From contig PPXM03000005.1 of the NCBI GenBank assembly GCA_003707065.3, forward strand, positions 724,501 through 788,500: a DNA stretch of 64,000 nt, in the 5' to 3' direction. Made by a program: the position numbers and the translations under genes. Positions 33,818-45,300 of this stretch are shown here, one piece after another. The stretch comes from Trigonopsis variabilis (Eukaryota; Ascomycota; Trigonopsidomycetes; Trigonopsidales; Trigonopsidaceae). Positions within the stretch are counted from its first letter, which is position 1. Each line of letters starts with the position of its first letter. The notes beneath the pieces are model-generated. The model saw only the letters and a list, made by a program, of their open reading frames with translations. It was not told the DNA's origin and ran no database searches.

Positions 33818-34457
33818 TGTGGGAATCACTTGCTGGGTCTGGGTCTCCTTGGGAGGTTACAGAACCGGAAATGACAAGATCCGGGGATGGTCAGTCTCTT
33901 GAGGTAAAGTACAAATGCTTCTAGGTGTACCTTGGGCGCATCTAAAAAAAGGAAATCAATTAAGTTCGGAATAGGTCTTGGAACAAGGTCTGGAGTGCTT
34001 CACTGGTCTTCAAACCCATTTCAAGAACAGCAAGAGCGTAATGACGATCTTGGAGAAGAAAACGTAGAAAGGAGGAAGTTTAACTCCGAATTCAAGTGCT
34101 ATATGTAATGGTGTCTATGTATCATGGTATTTGCTCGAAATCTTCGTAATGACGATTCTTCTTTCTAGCTTCACACCAAGTTGGTAAAGGAACCGTAACC
34201 GTTACAAGTCATCAAGAATTTGGCTCGGGACCATCTCAGAAAGTCCAAACTTGACGCCGTGGCTGATATAGAAGACAGTCGAAACCAGTTTTCCCAAAGA
34301 TATTTCATTGCTTAAGGGTCCAATTGATCGTTCTCCTGGTTATATTCCTTGAAATCAATAGGGAAAGTACAATATTTCGGGATCAACAACGCCAGTCGAA
34401 ATCGAGGAGCCGGGCAAATTCGGCGAGAATAAGCCTAAGGATAGCATATAATCAAGC
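33818..34457. promoter_or_regulatory. Divergent promoter region, PQ-loop / PCI
   Basis: About 640 bp between head-to-head genes. No gene or clear motif recognised. Confidence 0.4.
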
Positions 34458-35886
34458 ATGTCACTGGAAAGATGGCTGCTGTCAACTAAACGCGCTTTGA
34501 GTGGGGATGGAAATGAGGCATCTGACTATGTTGCGCGACTGTTCACCTTTGATGTCCATGAGAATACTCAAATCGAAGAGCTAGTTCATGAAGTGCAAGG
34601 TGTAGGTTACTGTTACTAACTGGCTAATGGAGCAGGCCAGCTTGAAGCAAATTGACCGCGCTGTTACTCAAGTTAATTTGACTAATGGAGACTGGTCAGC
34701 TTGTGACTTGCTCGTATCAAGTTACTTACGATTACTAAGGCTTGAACAACCCAGCGAAGCTTATACCAAGGGATTGCTCGCTTTTTTTGGGTACGTTTGT
34801 TGTTTGCTATAATACTGACTATTTAAGAGCCCTCCAGACTGCTTTCTCTAACCAACGTGGCTATGTTCTCACCCGATTAGTTCTTAATGCTCTTACTTAT
34901 GTCTATAAATGGGTCACTCATGATAGGGACCCCGATCGCCTGCACAACAATGTTACAGCGTTCTCTGCTTCTCTTCTGAAAATGTTCAATTCAGTAAGAG
35001 CCGATAGGATGGATGTGGCCAACGTACCATTTGGCCAACGAAGACGTGATACCCTCTTGCTTCTTGCTGTTAAATTGTGCGAATCTTATTCACTGGTGAG
35101 TCTGATAAAGTATCAACTAAACTTACCCTTCAGATCGACTCTCTTAGTCAATGTGCAAACGTGTTTTCTAATCTCCATACTGCTCCTAATCTAGCCTTTT
35201 CTAGGTTTCCGCTGGCTCACCAGGTCAGCTTTCGATATTATCTAGGTCGATATTACCTATGGAAGGATCAATTGACCCTCGCTCATCAGCATCTGCTATG
35301 GGCATTCAACTACTGCATCAAAACCTGTCCTGCCGGTTATCATAACGCCGAAAAGATCCTAGTTCATCTGATTCCGGTGTCCATGTTACTGGGACACCTG
35401 CCTAATATTGAACTGTTGACTCAATTCTCTCCAAAACTATCCACTCTTTACATTCCTCTTCTCATTGCCTTTAAAGCGGGAAACTACTCAAAATTCATGG
35501 CCTCCTTAGAAAGCCACCGAGAATATTTGAGAAAAAGGTATTTATATCTTGTTCTGCGTCGAAAAGCTCCTATTCTTCTCATGCGAACTAGTTGGTATCG
35601 AACTTATCGACTGGTAAATCGAAAAGACATTTCGTTTGATTTGTTACTACAAAGTCTTGCAATCAATTTCCCCTTCTTCCCTCCTCTTTCCTCCGATAAA
35701 CAGCATCAATGGACTGATGCCGATGTGATCAATATAGCCTCATCTCTTGTGGATCAGGGCTACCTCTACGCCAATGCCTACGCGCGTCAACGCATACTAC
35801 GGGTTCGACCTAACCAACCTTTTGAGAAAATTGCAAACGTCCATTTTGCTCATGCACCTGTCGATGAAAGGTGGCTGACGATCTAG
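34458..35886 (+). CDS. PCI-domain protein of the CSN12/PCID2/Thp1 family
   Basis: Four exons (34458-34601, 34636-34790, 34828-35095, 35134-35886), introns 34-38 nt, 439 aa. The first intron uses GTAGGT after GGT, with a consensus TACTAAC branch site. The downstream part is diagnostic: FPLAHQVSFRYYLGRYYLWKDQL, AHQHLLWAFNYC, NAEKILVHLIPVSMLLGHLP and RTYRLVN, followed by the winged-helix half of the PCI domain (DVINIASSLVDQGYLYANAY). Family members are the TREX-2 component Thp1/PCID2, acting in mRNA export and transcription-coupled processes at the nuclear pore, and the COP9-associated Csn12; these are hard to separate by eye. The 3' end converges on the carrier gene about 76 bp away. Confidence 0.88.
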
Positions 35887-35962
35887 CTCCAACATGTCGG
35901 TCCACCTCCTTATACAATATACATTCCACTTTTTTGATCCTGGTCACCCCCAGCAGCCTCAA

Positions 35963-37137
35963 CTACCAATTCAGTTTTTCAAACAGCTTGGCAGTGAGCT
36001 CAACACCAACAAAGGTTGCAGCATTTGCCGGGAACGATCGGGCAAGCGCAGGGCCAATGCCGGGAAAGAAGGCTTTCACACCACCCTGGCGATAAATCTG
36101 GGCAGTAACCTTGCCAAGAGACGCGCTACCTTCACTGGATTGCAGTCTGGATTTCACGGTATCCACAGGGAAGACACCGACCCACATGGCAATCCCGGCC
36201 ATGCCACCAGCAAATGAAATGGCTCCCAAGGACATGGATTGGCCTTCCGGAGTGAGCTTTCGTTTCAAGTACTCATAAGTTGCGAAATAAAGAGCAGAAC
36301 CCGGTCCATCTCGGGCTACAGTTGCAACTGATCCTCGAAATACCGATCTTAGACCTCCTTCTTTGTAGATTTGACGAAGCGCATCAAACCCGCCTGAATA
36401 CTTTTGTTCTCCTCCTTGACCTTGGATTTGTAACAAGACCTTGATTCGCTCAAATGGTGCAGCAATAGCAGTGGTAGGAATTGCAGAAAAGAAACCAGCA
36501 GCAGAAATCTGAGCGATGGAGAGCTCACCGGATTTGGAAGTTCCACTCACGGCAGTCACAAGTTGCTTTCCGACATCATAACCCTGAAAAATCAGTAACT
36601 TTAGCTTCCTTTATTCGTACCCAGAAAGAAACTGCAAACATTGGCTAGACTAGTTAGCAAAACAGAATCGCTCATCGTCACCTACTGTCACACCAGCAAG
36701 AGGAGCACCGACACCACGATAAAGACCCTAGAGTTAGCTAATTCACAACAGAGAAATAGATGGATTTCTAGTGAATTGAGCAATCAAGCACAACCCATTA
36801 GAAATCATCGAAATCTAACTTGGAAACTCACAATTGGTCCATCTCTAGCCACGGTCTGACGAACGCAGTCTATGGCACCAGAATACAATCCTTTCTGGGC
36901 AGTTTGCAGGCTAGCAGAGTTAAATCTAGCACGGAATGCGAAGAACTAACCGGACCTTGACCAGATCAAAGGGATGACCTTGAATTAGTCTATGATCGAA
37001 TGATCACAAGAGGACGTACCCACGAGGACGGCGCACACACCGCCGACACCGCCGGCCGCAAAACTTTTGAGTTGGGAAACAAATGCTTCAAGACCACCAG
37101 GCGTAGTAGCTACGTCAAATTCGGGAGCGTCACTCAT
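35963..37137 (-). CDS. CRC1: Mitochondrial carnitine/acylcarnitine carrier
   Basis: Six exons (37137-37020, 36978-36951, 36910-36832, 36727-36686, 36644-36621, 36583-35963), 303 aa. Exon 5 is a 24-nt microexon encoding PMFAVSFW and exon 2 is 28 nt. Three SLC25 repeats are seen, with signatures HPFDLVKVR, APFERIKV and FPVDTVKSR. The CRC1-type stretch FAVSFWGYDVGKQL and the ending PGIGPALARSFPANAATFVGVE agree closely with yeast Crc1. The protein exchanges acylcarnitines for carnitine across the inner mitochondrial membrane for beta-oxidation and acetyl-unit transfer. The first repeat would not be visible in any single open frame; it appears only after splicing. Confidence 0.92.
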
Positions 37138-37523
37138 TGCAGAGTTCTGGAGGGGCATAAGAACGATTAAATAAGGACGAAGGATGTGGGGCCGGAGAGG
37201 GTAACCCGGTCGACAGGAATATTCTATACTCGGACATGTGAGAGTGTGGGGAAAGATACAGCCTTGATAGGAGCTTTAACTAAATTGAAACCAGTTATAT
37301 AACTATTTTGGATCTAAAGGGGAGCCTTCCCTCGGGCTTTGATGTCATTTTGACTGCGTTTTGAATTTGAGCTTATGAACTTGAGCGGGCCGGAGGAACG
37401 GGAGCCAAGGAAATCCATTCCGAACCTATCTCGAGCGGATAAGGCAAGAGATAGGAAAAGAGAACACGAAAAAATCGCAAATTAGGAAAAGGGAAATAAA
37501 ATTGCAAGAATGCCGAAAGAGAC
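37138..37523. other. Intergenic, carrier 5' side to KxDL 3' side
   Basis: A 386-bp spacer between two minus-strand genes. Presumably the CRC1 promoter; the short frame at 37373-37570 is not supported. Confidence 0.4.
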
Positions 37524-38117
37524 TTATTGATCTTCACCAAGCAAATCCCGTCGAGCTTTCTCATATTCAATTGGGTATTTTGACTTTGCCTGAGTGTTTA
37601 ACTCATGCGCTCTCACAGAGACCTTTTGTAGAGTTAGTTTAAGTTTCGAAGCACTTCTAAGCCCGTCATTAGCTCGATATTTTAATCCTTTGATTCGGTC
37701 TTGAACTTGGGCTAAAAGGTCATCCAACTCGGCCTGACGAGATCGAATAAGGCCAGAACTAGATAGTAAATAATCATAGCTAAACAGTACATACGTCTGC
37801 GCCTGTATAACAATCGCACGATCAAGTTTTGATGTGTCCATCATTTGCTCTAGGGCAGCCTCCATTTCTTGGTACCATTCTCGCGCCGAATGTGAAGCTA
37901 TATCGTCAATTGATGACTGAGCCCGATCTGTATGGGACTCGCAGTCGTCATTTTGATGGATCGAGTCATTTTCGAATTCAACACTGCCCCGCGATCCAGC
38001 GTAAGACGACCCGCTCTCTTCATCATCCGATGGCGCCGATATCCTAGGAGCTATCGCATCACGGCCCGACAATTCTGCTAATCTTGACGTCACTGGACCT
38101 GTAGGTCGGTTGTTCAT
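37524..38117 (-). CDS. KXD1: KxDL-domain protein (KXD1-like, BLOC-1/BORC-type subunit)
   Basis: Two exons (38117-37795 and 37758-37524), 185 aa. The 36-nt intron (GTATGT...CTATCTAG) has no stop and a length divisible by three, so the unspliced frame also stays open. Splicing is preferred because it restores the KxDL pattern: SKLDRAIVIQAQTSGLIRSRQAELDDL, then a helical stretch and KSKYPIEYEKA. The N-terminal 85 residues are disordered and acidic, and the C-terminal 95 form a coiled coil. In yeast Kxd1 is a BLOC-1 subunit on endosomes. In animals the KXD1 subunit is in BORC, which recruits ARL8 to lysosomes. Spliced or retained, the protein is complete. Confidence 0.72.
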   Translation of the reverse strand: MNNRPTGPVTSRLAELSGRDAIAPRISAPSDDEESGSSYAGSRGSVEFENDSIHQNDDCESHTDRAQSSIDDIASHSAREWYQEMEAALEQMMDTSKLDRAIVIQAQTYVLFSYDYLLSSSGLIRSRQAELDDLLAQVQDRIKGLKYRANDGLRSASKLKLTLQKVSVRAHELNTQAKSKYPIEYEKARRDLLGEDQ

Positions 38118-39535
38118 GGATCAGAGATGTCAAGTGCGCGGTAGAGTTGAAGCAATGACAAAGCGCAGTAACTGCATCTACAATGTACGTGTTTGAAATC
38201 CAACCGATATGAGATATGCGATCTCACTACTAGAATCAGTTTACATTTTGAGTGAGCACCTAGATATTATCCAGAAGTGCTTGTCTCTTTATAGTTGAAG
38301 GGGGTATCCGATTTCGCTCGTTGCTTTTTATTACTTTCATTCTTAATGATCAACCATTACATCTGTTTAGAGCTACATTAGTATGAGACACAGTGGAAGC
38401 ACGTCGTCAACTGGGATTAGTGAAAAAATCTCTTTGCACTACATTATTGCACTACATCAGAACCTTGGGCGCTGCTCTTACCAGCTTGCACGGTGGAGGC
38501 TGCTTCTTCCCTTCATTTCGACTGAGCTGCTGGTTTCAGCTTAAAGAATGTCAGAGACTAGCTGTTTCCAACTTATTTAATCATTTCCTTGGCATGATTA
38601 ATATTCTTGTTTATCTTGATCTTAACTTAACCTCCCTACGTCTACATGTCCTGATAGAAGCTAGGAGTTATTGCCGGACTGGATAGCCTCCCGAGACCAG
38701 AAAATTGCTGCTCATTGTTTCTTCCCATATATCGTCGACCGTTTTATCTCCAAAGAATCTGAATAGTCCCATCAGATCACGTCAACGTATCCGGAGTTCA
38801 GCAATGCCACGTCAGCCATTCAAGTTTACTTCATTGTCTGGCAATCTCCAAGCAAGAAATGTAGGCGTCTTGGCACGGAACTGGTGAGATCAATAGAGCA
38901 ACACTGGGGTGTAGCCTTAAACGTGGGGGCAACCACCGGTCTTGCAAATGGACGGCGCAAGACCAAATAAGGATTGGTACTGGGCGGCACGTGCAAAGAC
39001 GGCCCGATCCCCAAGAGAGCTCTGACCGGCTGAAAGGATTAGATCGTATGCTCTCACCACAACTATGATGACATGTGGTCCCTAATGATCTGTGGCTTGG
39101 TGATGCCTACTTTCGCTCACTGCGGCTGTCTTCGAACCAGACACAGGGGTGAATAACCAAGCCGCGTGGCCAAACACCACGTAAGAACGTTAGAAAATAA
39201 AGATTCTTTACCGTAGAATGTCTTCAAAAAAGCTTCAAGGCAAATCACGAAACGCAATCACCGGAGATGAATGTCGCTCGAAGCCAGAGATTAGATCAGT
39301 CATCTTGGGACTTTTGGAGATTCCGTTGAAACCCCGGGCCCAGTATCCATCGAAAAGGTCATAACTTAGCCATCCGTGGCGTTGCTTGACTTGAAAACCG
39401 GGCTGCATAGGAATATATAAGAAGAGCCAAAGGGAGCCCCAGGGAAATAATCAATAACTTCAAAGTTGAATTTCAGGATTAAAAGGAATCTCGACTGACT
39501 ATCTGAACTTATCCTGTAGGAGCTGGTTACCGATC
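38118..39535. promoter_or_regulatory. Divergent promoter region, KxDL / DUF1399
   Basis: About 1.4 kb without a recognised gene. A TATATAAG at 39414-39421 lies 115 bp upstream of the DUF1399 start. The plus frames at 38393-38686 and 38705-38887 resemble nothing known. Confidence 0.45.
39414..39421 (+). promoter_or_regulatory. Candidate TATA box of the DUF1399 gene
   Basis: TATATAAG at a plausible distance (115 bp) upstream of the ATG at 39536. Function is inferred from consensus and position only. Confidence 0.4.
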
Positions 39536-41951
39536 ATGAGTGTCACTGTTGAAGATAATGTCTCTGAGGTCCTGCCTGCCTATCAAGCTACAGAGCCAAT
39601 CGAAGATGAAACGCCTCATTTTGCGTTTATAGATATTCTAAATGATCCAAAAGGGCCCTTTTCTAGTTTGGAAGCCGGAGAGGAGCCCCGAATCAAGTAT
39701 GCTCTTGCTGACGGACCACCCCAGCCCACCAAGAAAGATCTCGTTGTTCATTTGAAATTACTGAATGTGTTTGCTAAGTTGAAAAGGAAGGTGATGGAGA
39801 TGTCTAATATCTTTGGACTGGATGATGACATGTTTATAGAACGAGTGAAGGCTGGGCCTAAATCAGTCTTCCAACAGAATCCGATTCAGATTGATTACGA
39901 AGAATTACTCAAACAGAAACGATGGCAATTGTACGTTTCAATGGCGACGCGGAGGTTTATATCATGGGCCACCTCGTATCGAGCTAATAAATCTCGACAG
40001 GTTAGTGATGCTTCCGGGCGCGATTATGAACCTCAAAGGATCCTTTCTAGGAACCTTCCGCCTCTCGGTATGTTTGTGCTTAATTTCTAGCTTACGATTA
40101 GATGTTTTGTTAGTCTGGCATTCTTATATGCTCAATCCCAAATCTTACTTTGACGACATGACCCGGAATTCATGTTCGACTTTATGGGCAACTTGTTTCC
40201 CCTGGCAGGCGATTAATGAATGTATTGATGATGATAGCTTGGAATTCAGTTATCCCAAGCAAGCTATGAATGAATTCAAGCAACGGACCGCTGAGAACGC
40301 TGTGCCATGTACCGTGGATATTTTTGATGAACCCTTGGATGCATACATTAGTTGCCCTTATTGTTCGGCTTATTTACCTAAAAAAAGAAGTCTTACGTCC
40401 CTTGAAGGTGATGCTGGGCTGTTTGATACTCACTTCTCCTTTACTTGCCCTCGCTGTTTTATTACATGGGACCATAGGAATGTTGATATTGGCCTGCTAG
40501 TTAGAGATCTGGATGGATTTGCTAAAGATGCGATCTTTCTTCGTGGTTTCTGGCTCAACGCTTCATCTTTTATCAACCTGAAAAGTGATGAGCGTGATGA
40601 GCCTTTTCATAAAACAGCAATGATATCACTGCTCAAGGAGTTTGGGCACGTATATAGTATCCATGAGCTGCTATCGGAAAAGGATACGCTTACGTTTGTG
40701 CAACTTGTGAGGAAGATTATCACCAAACTTAGAAAAAAGGGCAAGTTTAGGGCTGCTCAAAAGCACCATAGCATGTGGTGCCGCGACTTGGCGTATTGTT
40801 CTCGTCGATATCGGAATTCTAACCCTCTCCATTTGTCGGTTGGAAACCCGGGTCCAGATCCGGATAATGATAGGTCAGATGAGTATATCTTCGAGCCCTC
40901 TTTGGACTTGGTTGCAGCAGTGATGAGACAAGGAGAGTTTATTGAGAAAATGTATAACTTTGACTGGATTCATTCTCCTGTTTTAGGCTTTACTTTGTCC
41001 AGATTAGATACAAAGTACGTCCGCTTCTTCAAGATACTCGGTAAGTACGGCCGACGAAATGTCATTGTGCCTACTCTGGAGATTGATCTGGCTTGGCACA
41101 CCCAGCAGCTATGTCCCTATTATTATCTCGTCTTTTGCCTTTATTATACTGCTACCAAGACGAGATATGGCACGAGTTGTGCCTATGAGAGTATTGATTC
41201 CTTCAAAACATTCGGAGATGGCAGGGTATTCGATGGTATGTTGATTGACCATGACGATAAAATCGGCGAGAAAGCTCTGTCGTCTAGCTTTACCTTTTCC
41301 TGTAAGAAGTACGAGCAAATGTTCGAAGAACCTTATTCTGAATGCAATTGTTGGTACTGTGATGCTATTCGGGAATCCAGCCGCAAAGGACTATTTTCGG
41401 GCCTAGGCTTTTTTGACAAGTTGAAGAGGAAGGGTGATAATATCACCGCGCCTCAGAATTTCCACGACTATCGTCCGCAGGCGGACGCTTTTGGGCACAT
41501 ATCTGCCCATTCGGTTATCAGACTACCTACGAGGTATGCTGAAAGAGAACGAGCGAGTTTCTACAAAAAGGCCGAGAAAATGGCTCAGAAGAAGAAAGAG
41601 AACGGAGAGGATTCAAGAGACAGATATCTCGCAAGCGATGCCCTATTCTTTCAACCTTATTTTTATTATCCGTACGTCTGGGCTGCTCCTCCTGTCTGCG
41701 GGGCTCTAGCAGGAGGTGGTGGAGACCATTTCTTTGGTAATGATTGCTCGGTCTGTGGTACCTCCCAGTGTGCGAGTGATGCTGGTGGTTCTTCCTCGGT
41801 CTGCGGTGCCGGCAACTGCGGGGGAGGAGGAGGATGTGTAGGAGCAGCAGGAGCTTGCGGAGCCTCTGGAGGTTGTGGAGGAGGTGGAATGTGTGGTGGG
41901 GGAGGAGGTTGTGGAGGAGGCGGTGGTTGCGGAGGCGGGGGCTCATGTTGA
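39536..41951 (+). CDS. DUF1399 (GRDP-like) protein with Gly/Cys-rich tail
   Basis: Two exons (39536-40067, 40102-41951), 34-nt intron, 793 aa. The joined exons give the diagnostic LPPLDVLLVWHSYMLNP; the second conserved box is EIDLAWHTQQLCPYYY (about residue 510). A CPYC...CPRC pair at about residues 270-310 suggests a zinc site. The last 80 residues are almost only Gly, Cys and Ala (repeats of GGGGGC) and end in Cys, the glycine-rich extension seen in plant GRDPs and many fungal DUF1399 proteins. Plant members affect stress and hormone responses; the fungal role is unknown. An apparent GTTAGT..TAG intron at 40001-40050 is rejected because removing it shifts frame before the WHSY box. Confidence 0.85.
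41797..41948 (+). repeat. GGN-rich low-complexity tract encoding Gly/Cys repeats
   Basis: An imperfect trinucleotide-based array (GGA, GGT and TGT/TGC blocks) inside the DUF1399 coding sequence. It is prone to slippage length change. The antisense frame reads as a Pro/Gln/His array and is a shadow. Confidence 0.8.
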
Positions 41952-42315
41952 AAACTCGTCGTTATGCTTCTTATCTTTGATTTGGTGTGCTGAGTGTAAA
42001 CTGTATAAACTGTATACAGGTCAAGGCGCAGTATATATAGTATGACTGGAGATGTACAGCACTTCTTTACCATGATATACGTTTAGTGAATTGCAGTTTT
42101 CTAACTTGGGATCTAATAGAAAATCCGCCTAGAGAAATCATTTAAATCATTCAAGTCACTAGAGAATGACAGCCAATTCAAGTCGTATCCAGTGCTCCGT
42201 AACTGGTGCTGTCGTTGCCATGCAAATTTTGAGTCATGCGCCTGATCTCTCTCCTACCTTCTTCATTTTCAAGAGCTAGAGGTAGGTAGCTAAGAGGCAT
42301 AAATTTAACTTGTAG
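41952..42315. promoter_or_regulatory. Isoleucyl-tRNA synthetase upstream region with probable leader intron
   Basis: A 364-bp spacer. A likely 34-nt intron, GTAGGT...CTTGTAG at 42282-42315, ends directly at the ATG of the synthetase. No upstream ATG in this interval would enter the synthetase frame across that junction, so it is best read as a 5' UTR intron. Confidence 0.5.
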
Positions 42316-45300
42316 ATGGATTTCCCTAGAGAGGAGGAGCATGTTCTAGACTTGTGGAAAGACTGGGACGCTTTCCAAACATCATTGAAGTTATCGGAAG
42401 GGCGACCCCATTTCAATTTCTATGATGGGCCACCTTTTGCCACAGGAACGCCTCACTATGGGCATTTTCTGGCATCTACCATTAAAGATGTGATTCCTCG
42501 ATATGCTCATATGACTGGACATTATGTGCCACGACGATTTGGCTGGGACACTCATGGATTACCCGTTGAACATGAGATCGATAAAAAGTTGGGGATCACG
42601 GGAAAAGAGGATGTGATGAAAATGGGAATTGCGGCATACAATGCTGAGTGTCGAGCCATTGTGATGCGATATGCTGATATCTGGCGGAAGACCATTGGAC
42701 GATTAGGACGATGGATTGATTTTGATAATGATTACAAAACACTTCGACCGTCATTCATGGAAAGCGTATGGTGGGTTTTCAAAACCATTCACGATAAAGG
42801 AGCCGTTTACCGTGGATTTAGAGTGATGCCCTATTCGACGGCGTGTACTACTCCGCTTTCTAATTTTGAGGCTCAGCAAAACTACAAAGAAATCTTGGAC
42901 CCTGCGGTTGTAGTCGGGTTTCCTTTAGTTAAGGATCCAAATACCATCCTATTGGCTTGGACTACCACTCCGTGGACTCTTCCCACGAATCTTTCTCTTT
43001 GTGTGAATCCTGATTTTGAATATATCAAGATCCACGACGAAAAATCGGGTAAATATTATATTCTTCTCGAGGGCCTTCTTAGCACGTTGTACAAGAACCC
43101 CAAGAAAGAAAAATTCACCATTGTGGAGAGAATCAAGGGTTCTGATATGGACGGTTGGGAATATGAGCCTCTCTTTGACTACTATGTTGATGAATTTAAA
43201 GGAAAAGCATACAAAGTCGTTGTGGATAGCTATGTGACTGCAGACTCTGGTACTGGTATTGTCCACAACGCCCCTGCCTTTGGCGAGGACGATTTCCGAG
43301 TTGGTCTTAATAATCATATCATTTCAAAGGAAGTTCCCCCTCCTTGCCCCTTGGACGATCGTGGTGTCTTTACTGATCCTGTTACTGATTTCAAGGGTCT
43401 CTATGTCAAGGATGCTGATCGAAAGATTATCAGAGCTTTGAAAGAAAAAGGACGATTGGTCGTTGATGGGCAAATCCGCCATTCCTATCCCTTCTGTTGG
43501 CGATCTGATACTCCTCTGATTTATAGAGCTATCCCGTCCTGGTTTGTGCGCATTGAAGAGATCGTCCCTCAAATGCTTGATAATCTTGCAGAGACCCACT
43601 GGGTTCCAAATGTTATCAAGGAAAAGCGATTCGGCAATTGGATTGCTAATGCTCGCGATTGGAATGTGTCCCGAAATCGATATTGGGGTACTCCCATCCC
43701 TCTGTGGGTCTCTGACGATTTGGAGGAGATTGTTTGCGTCGGTTCCATTGCTGAACTTAAGGAGCTGTCTGGCTATGCAGGTGACATCCCAGATATTCAC
43801 CGGGACAAGATCGATGATATCACCATTCCATCTAAACAAGGTAAAGGTGTTCTTCGCCGAGTCGACGAGGTATTTGACTGCTGGTTCGAATCAGGTAGCA
43901 TGCCTTATGCTTCAGTTCATTATCCTTTTGAAAACAAAGACGAGTTCAAGAATCTCTTCCCGGCCGACTTTATTTCTGAAGGCTTAGATCAGACCCGAGG
44001 TTGGTTCTACACGCTTTTGGTGCTTGGTACCCATCTGTTCAATACCTCACCATTCAAAAATTGTGTTGTTTCTGGTCTTGTTCTTGCTGCTGACGGTAAA
44101 AAGATGTCTAAACGTCTCAAGAACTACCCTGACCCTAATCTGATTTTGGACAAGTATGGCGCCGATGCTCTTCGTCTTTACTTGATTAATTCACCCGTTT
44201 TACGAGCTGAGACTCTTCGATTCAAAGAAGATGGTGTCCGAGAGGTTGTTTCCAAAGTACTCCTTCCCTGGTGGAATTCCTACAAGTTCTTTGAAGGTCA
44301 AGTGCAGTTGCTCAAGAAGCTAGAGGATGTTGATTTCAAGTATGATCCTAGTCGCCGCAGCTCCAATGTAATGGACAAATGGATCTTGGCGTCCTCTCAA
44401 TCTCTTCTTGCTTTTATTCACCAAGAGATGAAGGCCTATCGTCTCTACACAGTCGTGTCTCGTCTTCTGAACCTGATTGAAGAGTTGACCAATTGGTACA
44501 TTCGATTTAATCGTAAACGTCTAAAGGGTGACATGGGTCTTGATGAGACTATCATCGCCCTCAACACTCTATTTGAGATTCTCTTTATCCTTTCGCGAGC
44601 AATGGCTCCTTTCACTCCATTCCTCACTGAGACCATCTATCAACGTCTTCGTCCATTTATTGACCCTGCTGACCTTCCTGAGGATTCTCGATCGGTTCAT
44701 TTCTTGGCTTATCCCGAAGTGCAGCAAGATTTGATCGACCCCGAGACAGAGCGAAGGGTTTCACGAATGCAACGGGTGATTGAGATGACTCGAGTTCTCC
44801 GTGAAAAGAACAATGTCAGTCTCAAGTATCCTCTCAAGTCTTTGGTGGTGATCCATCACGATCCTCAGTATCTTGCTGATATCGACTCTCTCCGAAAATA
44901 CATCGAGGAAGAGCTGAATGTCCGTGACTTGGTTTTGACCTCTGACGAAGACAAATATGGAGTTCGGTATAAGGTCGTGGCCGATTGGCCAGTGCTAGGA
45001 AAGAAGTTGCGAAAGGACATGGCACGAGTTAAGAAGGCTCTCCCTCTCGTTTCATCGGAAGACGCCAAGAAGTATCTTGAGACCAAAGAGCTTGTTGTTG
45101 ACGGAATTAAGCTTGTTGAAGGCGACCTCCAAGTTGTCCGGGATCTCGACGAATCGTGTGCTGGCAGCGGACATGTCTACAGCACCGATCCGTCACAGAA
45201 TGTTCTTGTCATCCTTGACATCAACATCTATGACGACCTTCGACTGGAAGGTCTTGCGCGAGAAGTCATCAACCGAGTCCAGCAGTTACGGAAACGGGCC

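Noticed and set aside
39999-40050. GTTAGT...TTCTAG as an extra intron in the DUF1399 gene
   Set aside because: Fifty nt long; its removal shifts the frame before the conserved LPPLDVLLVWHSY box.
41527-42073. Minus-strand Pro/Gln/His-rich frames
   Set aside because: Antisense shadows of the Gly/Cys-coding repeat.
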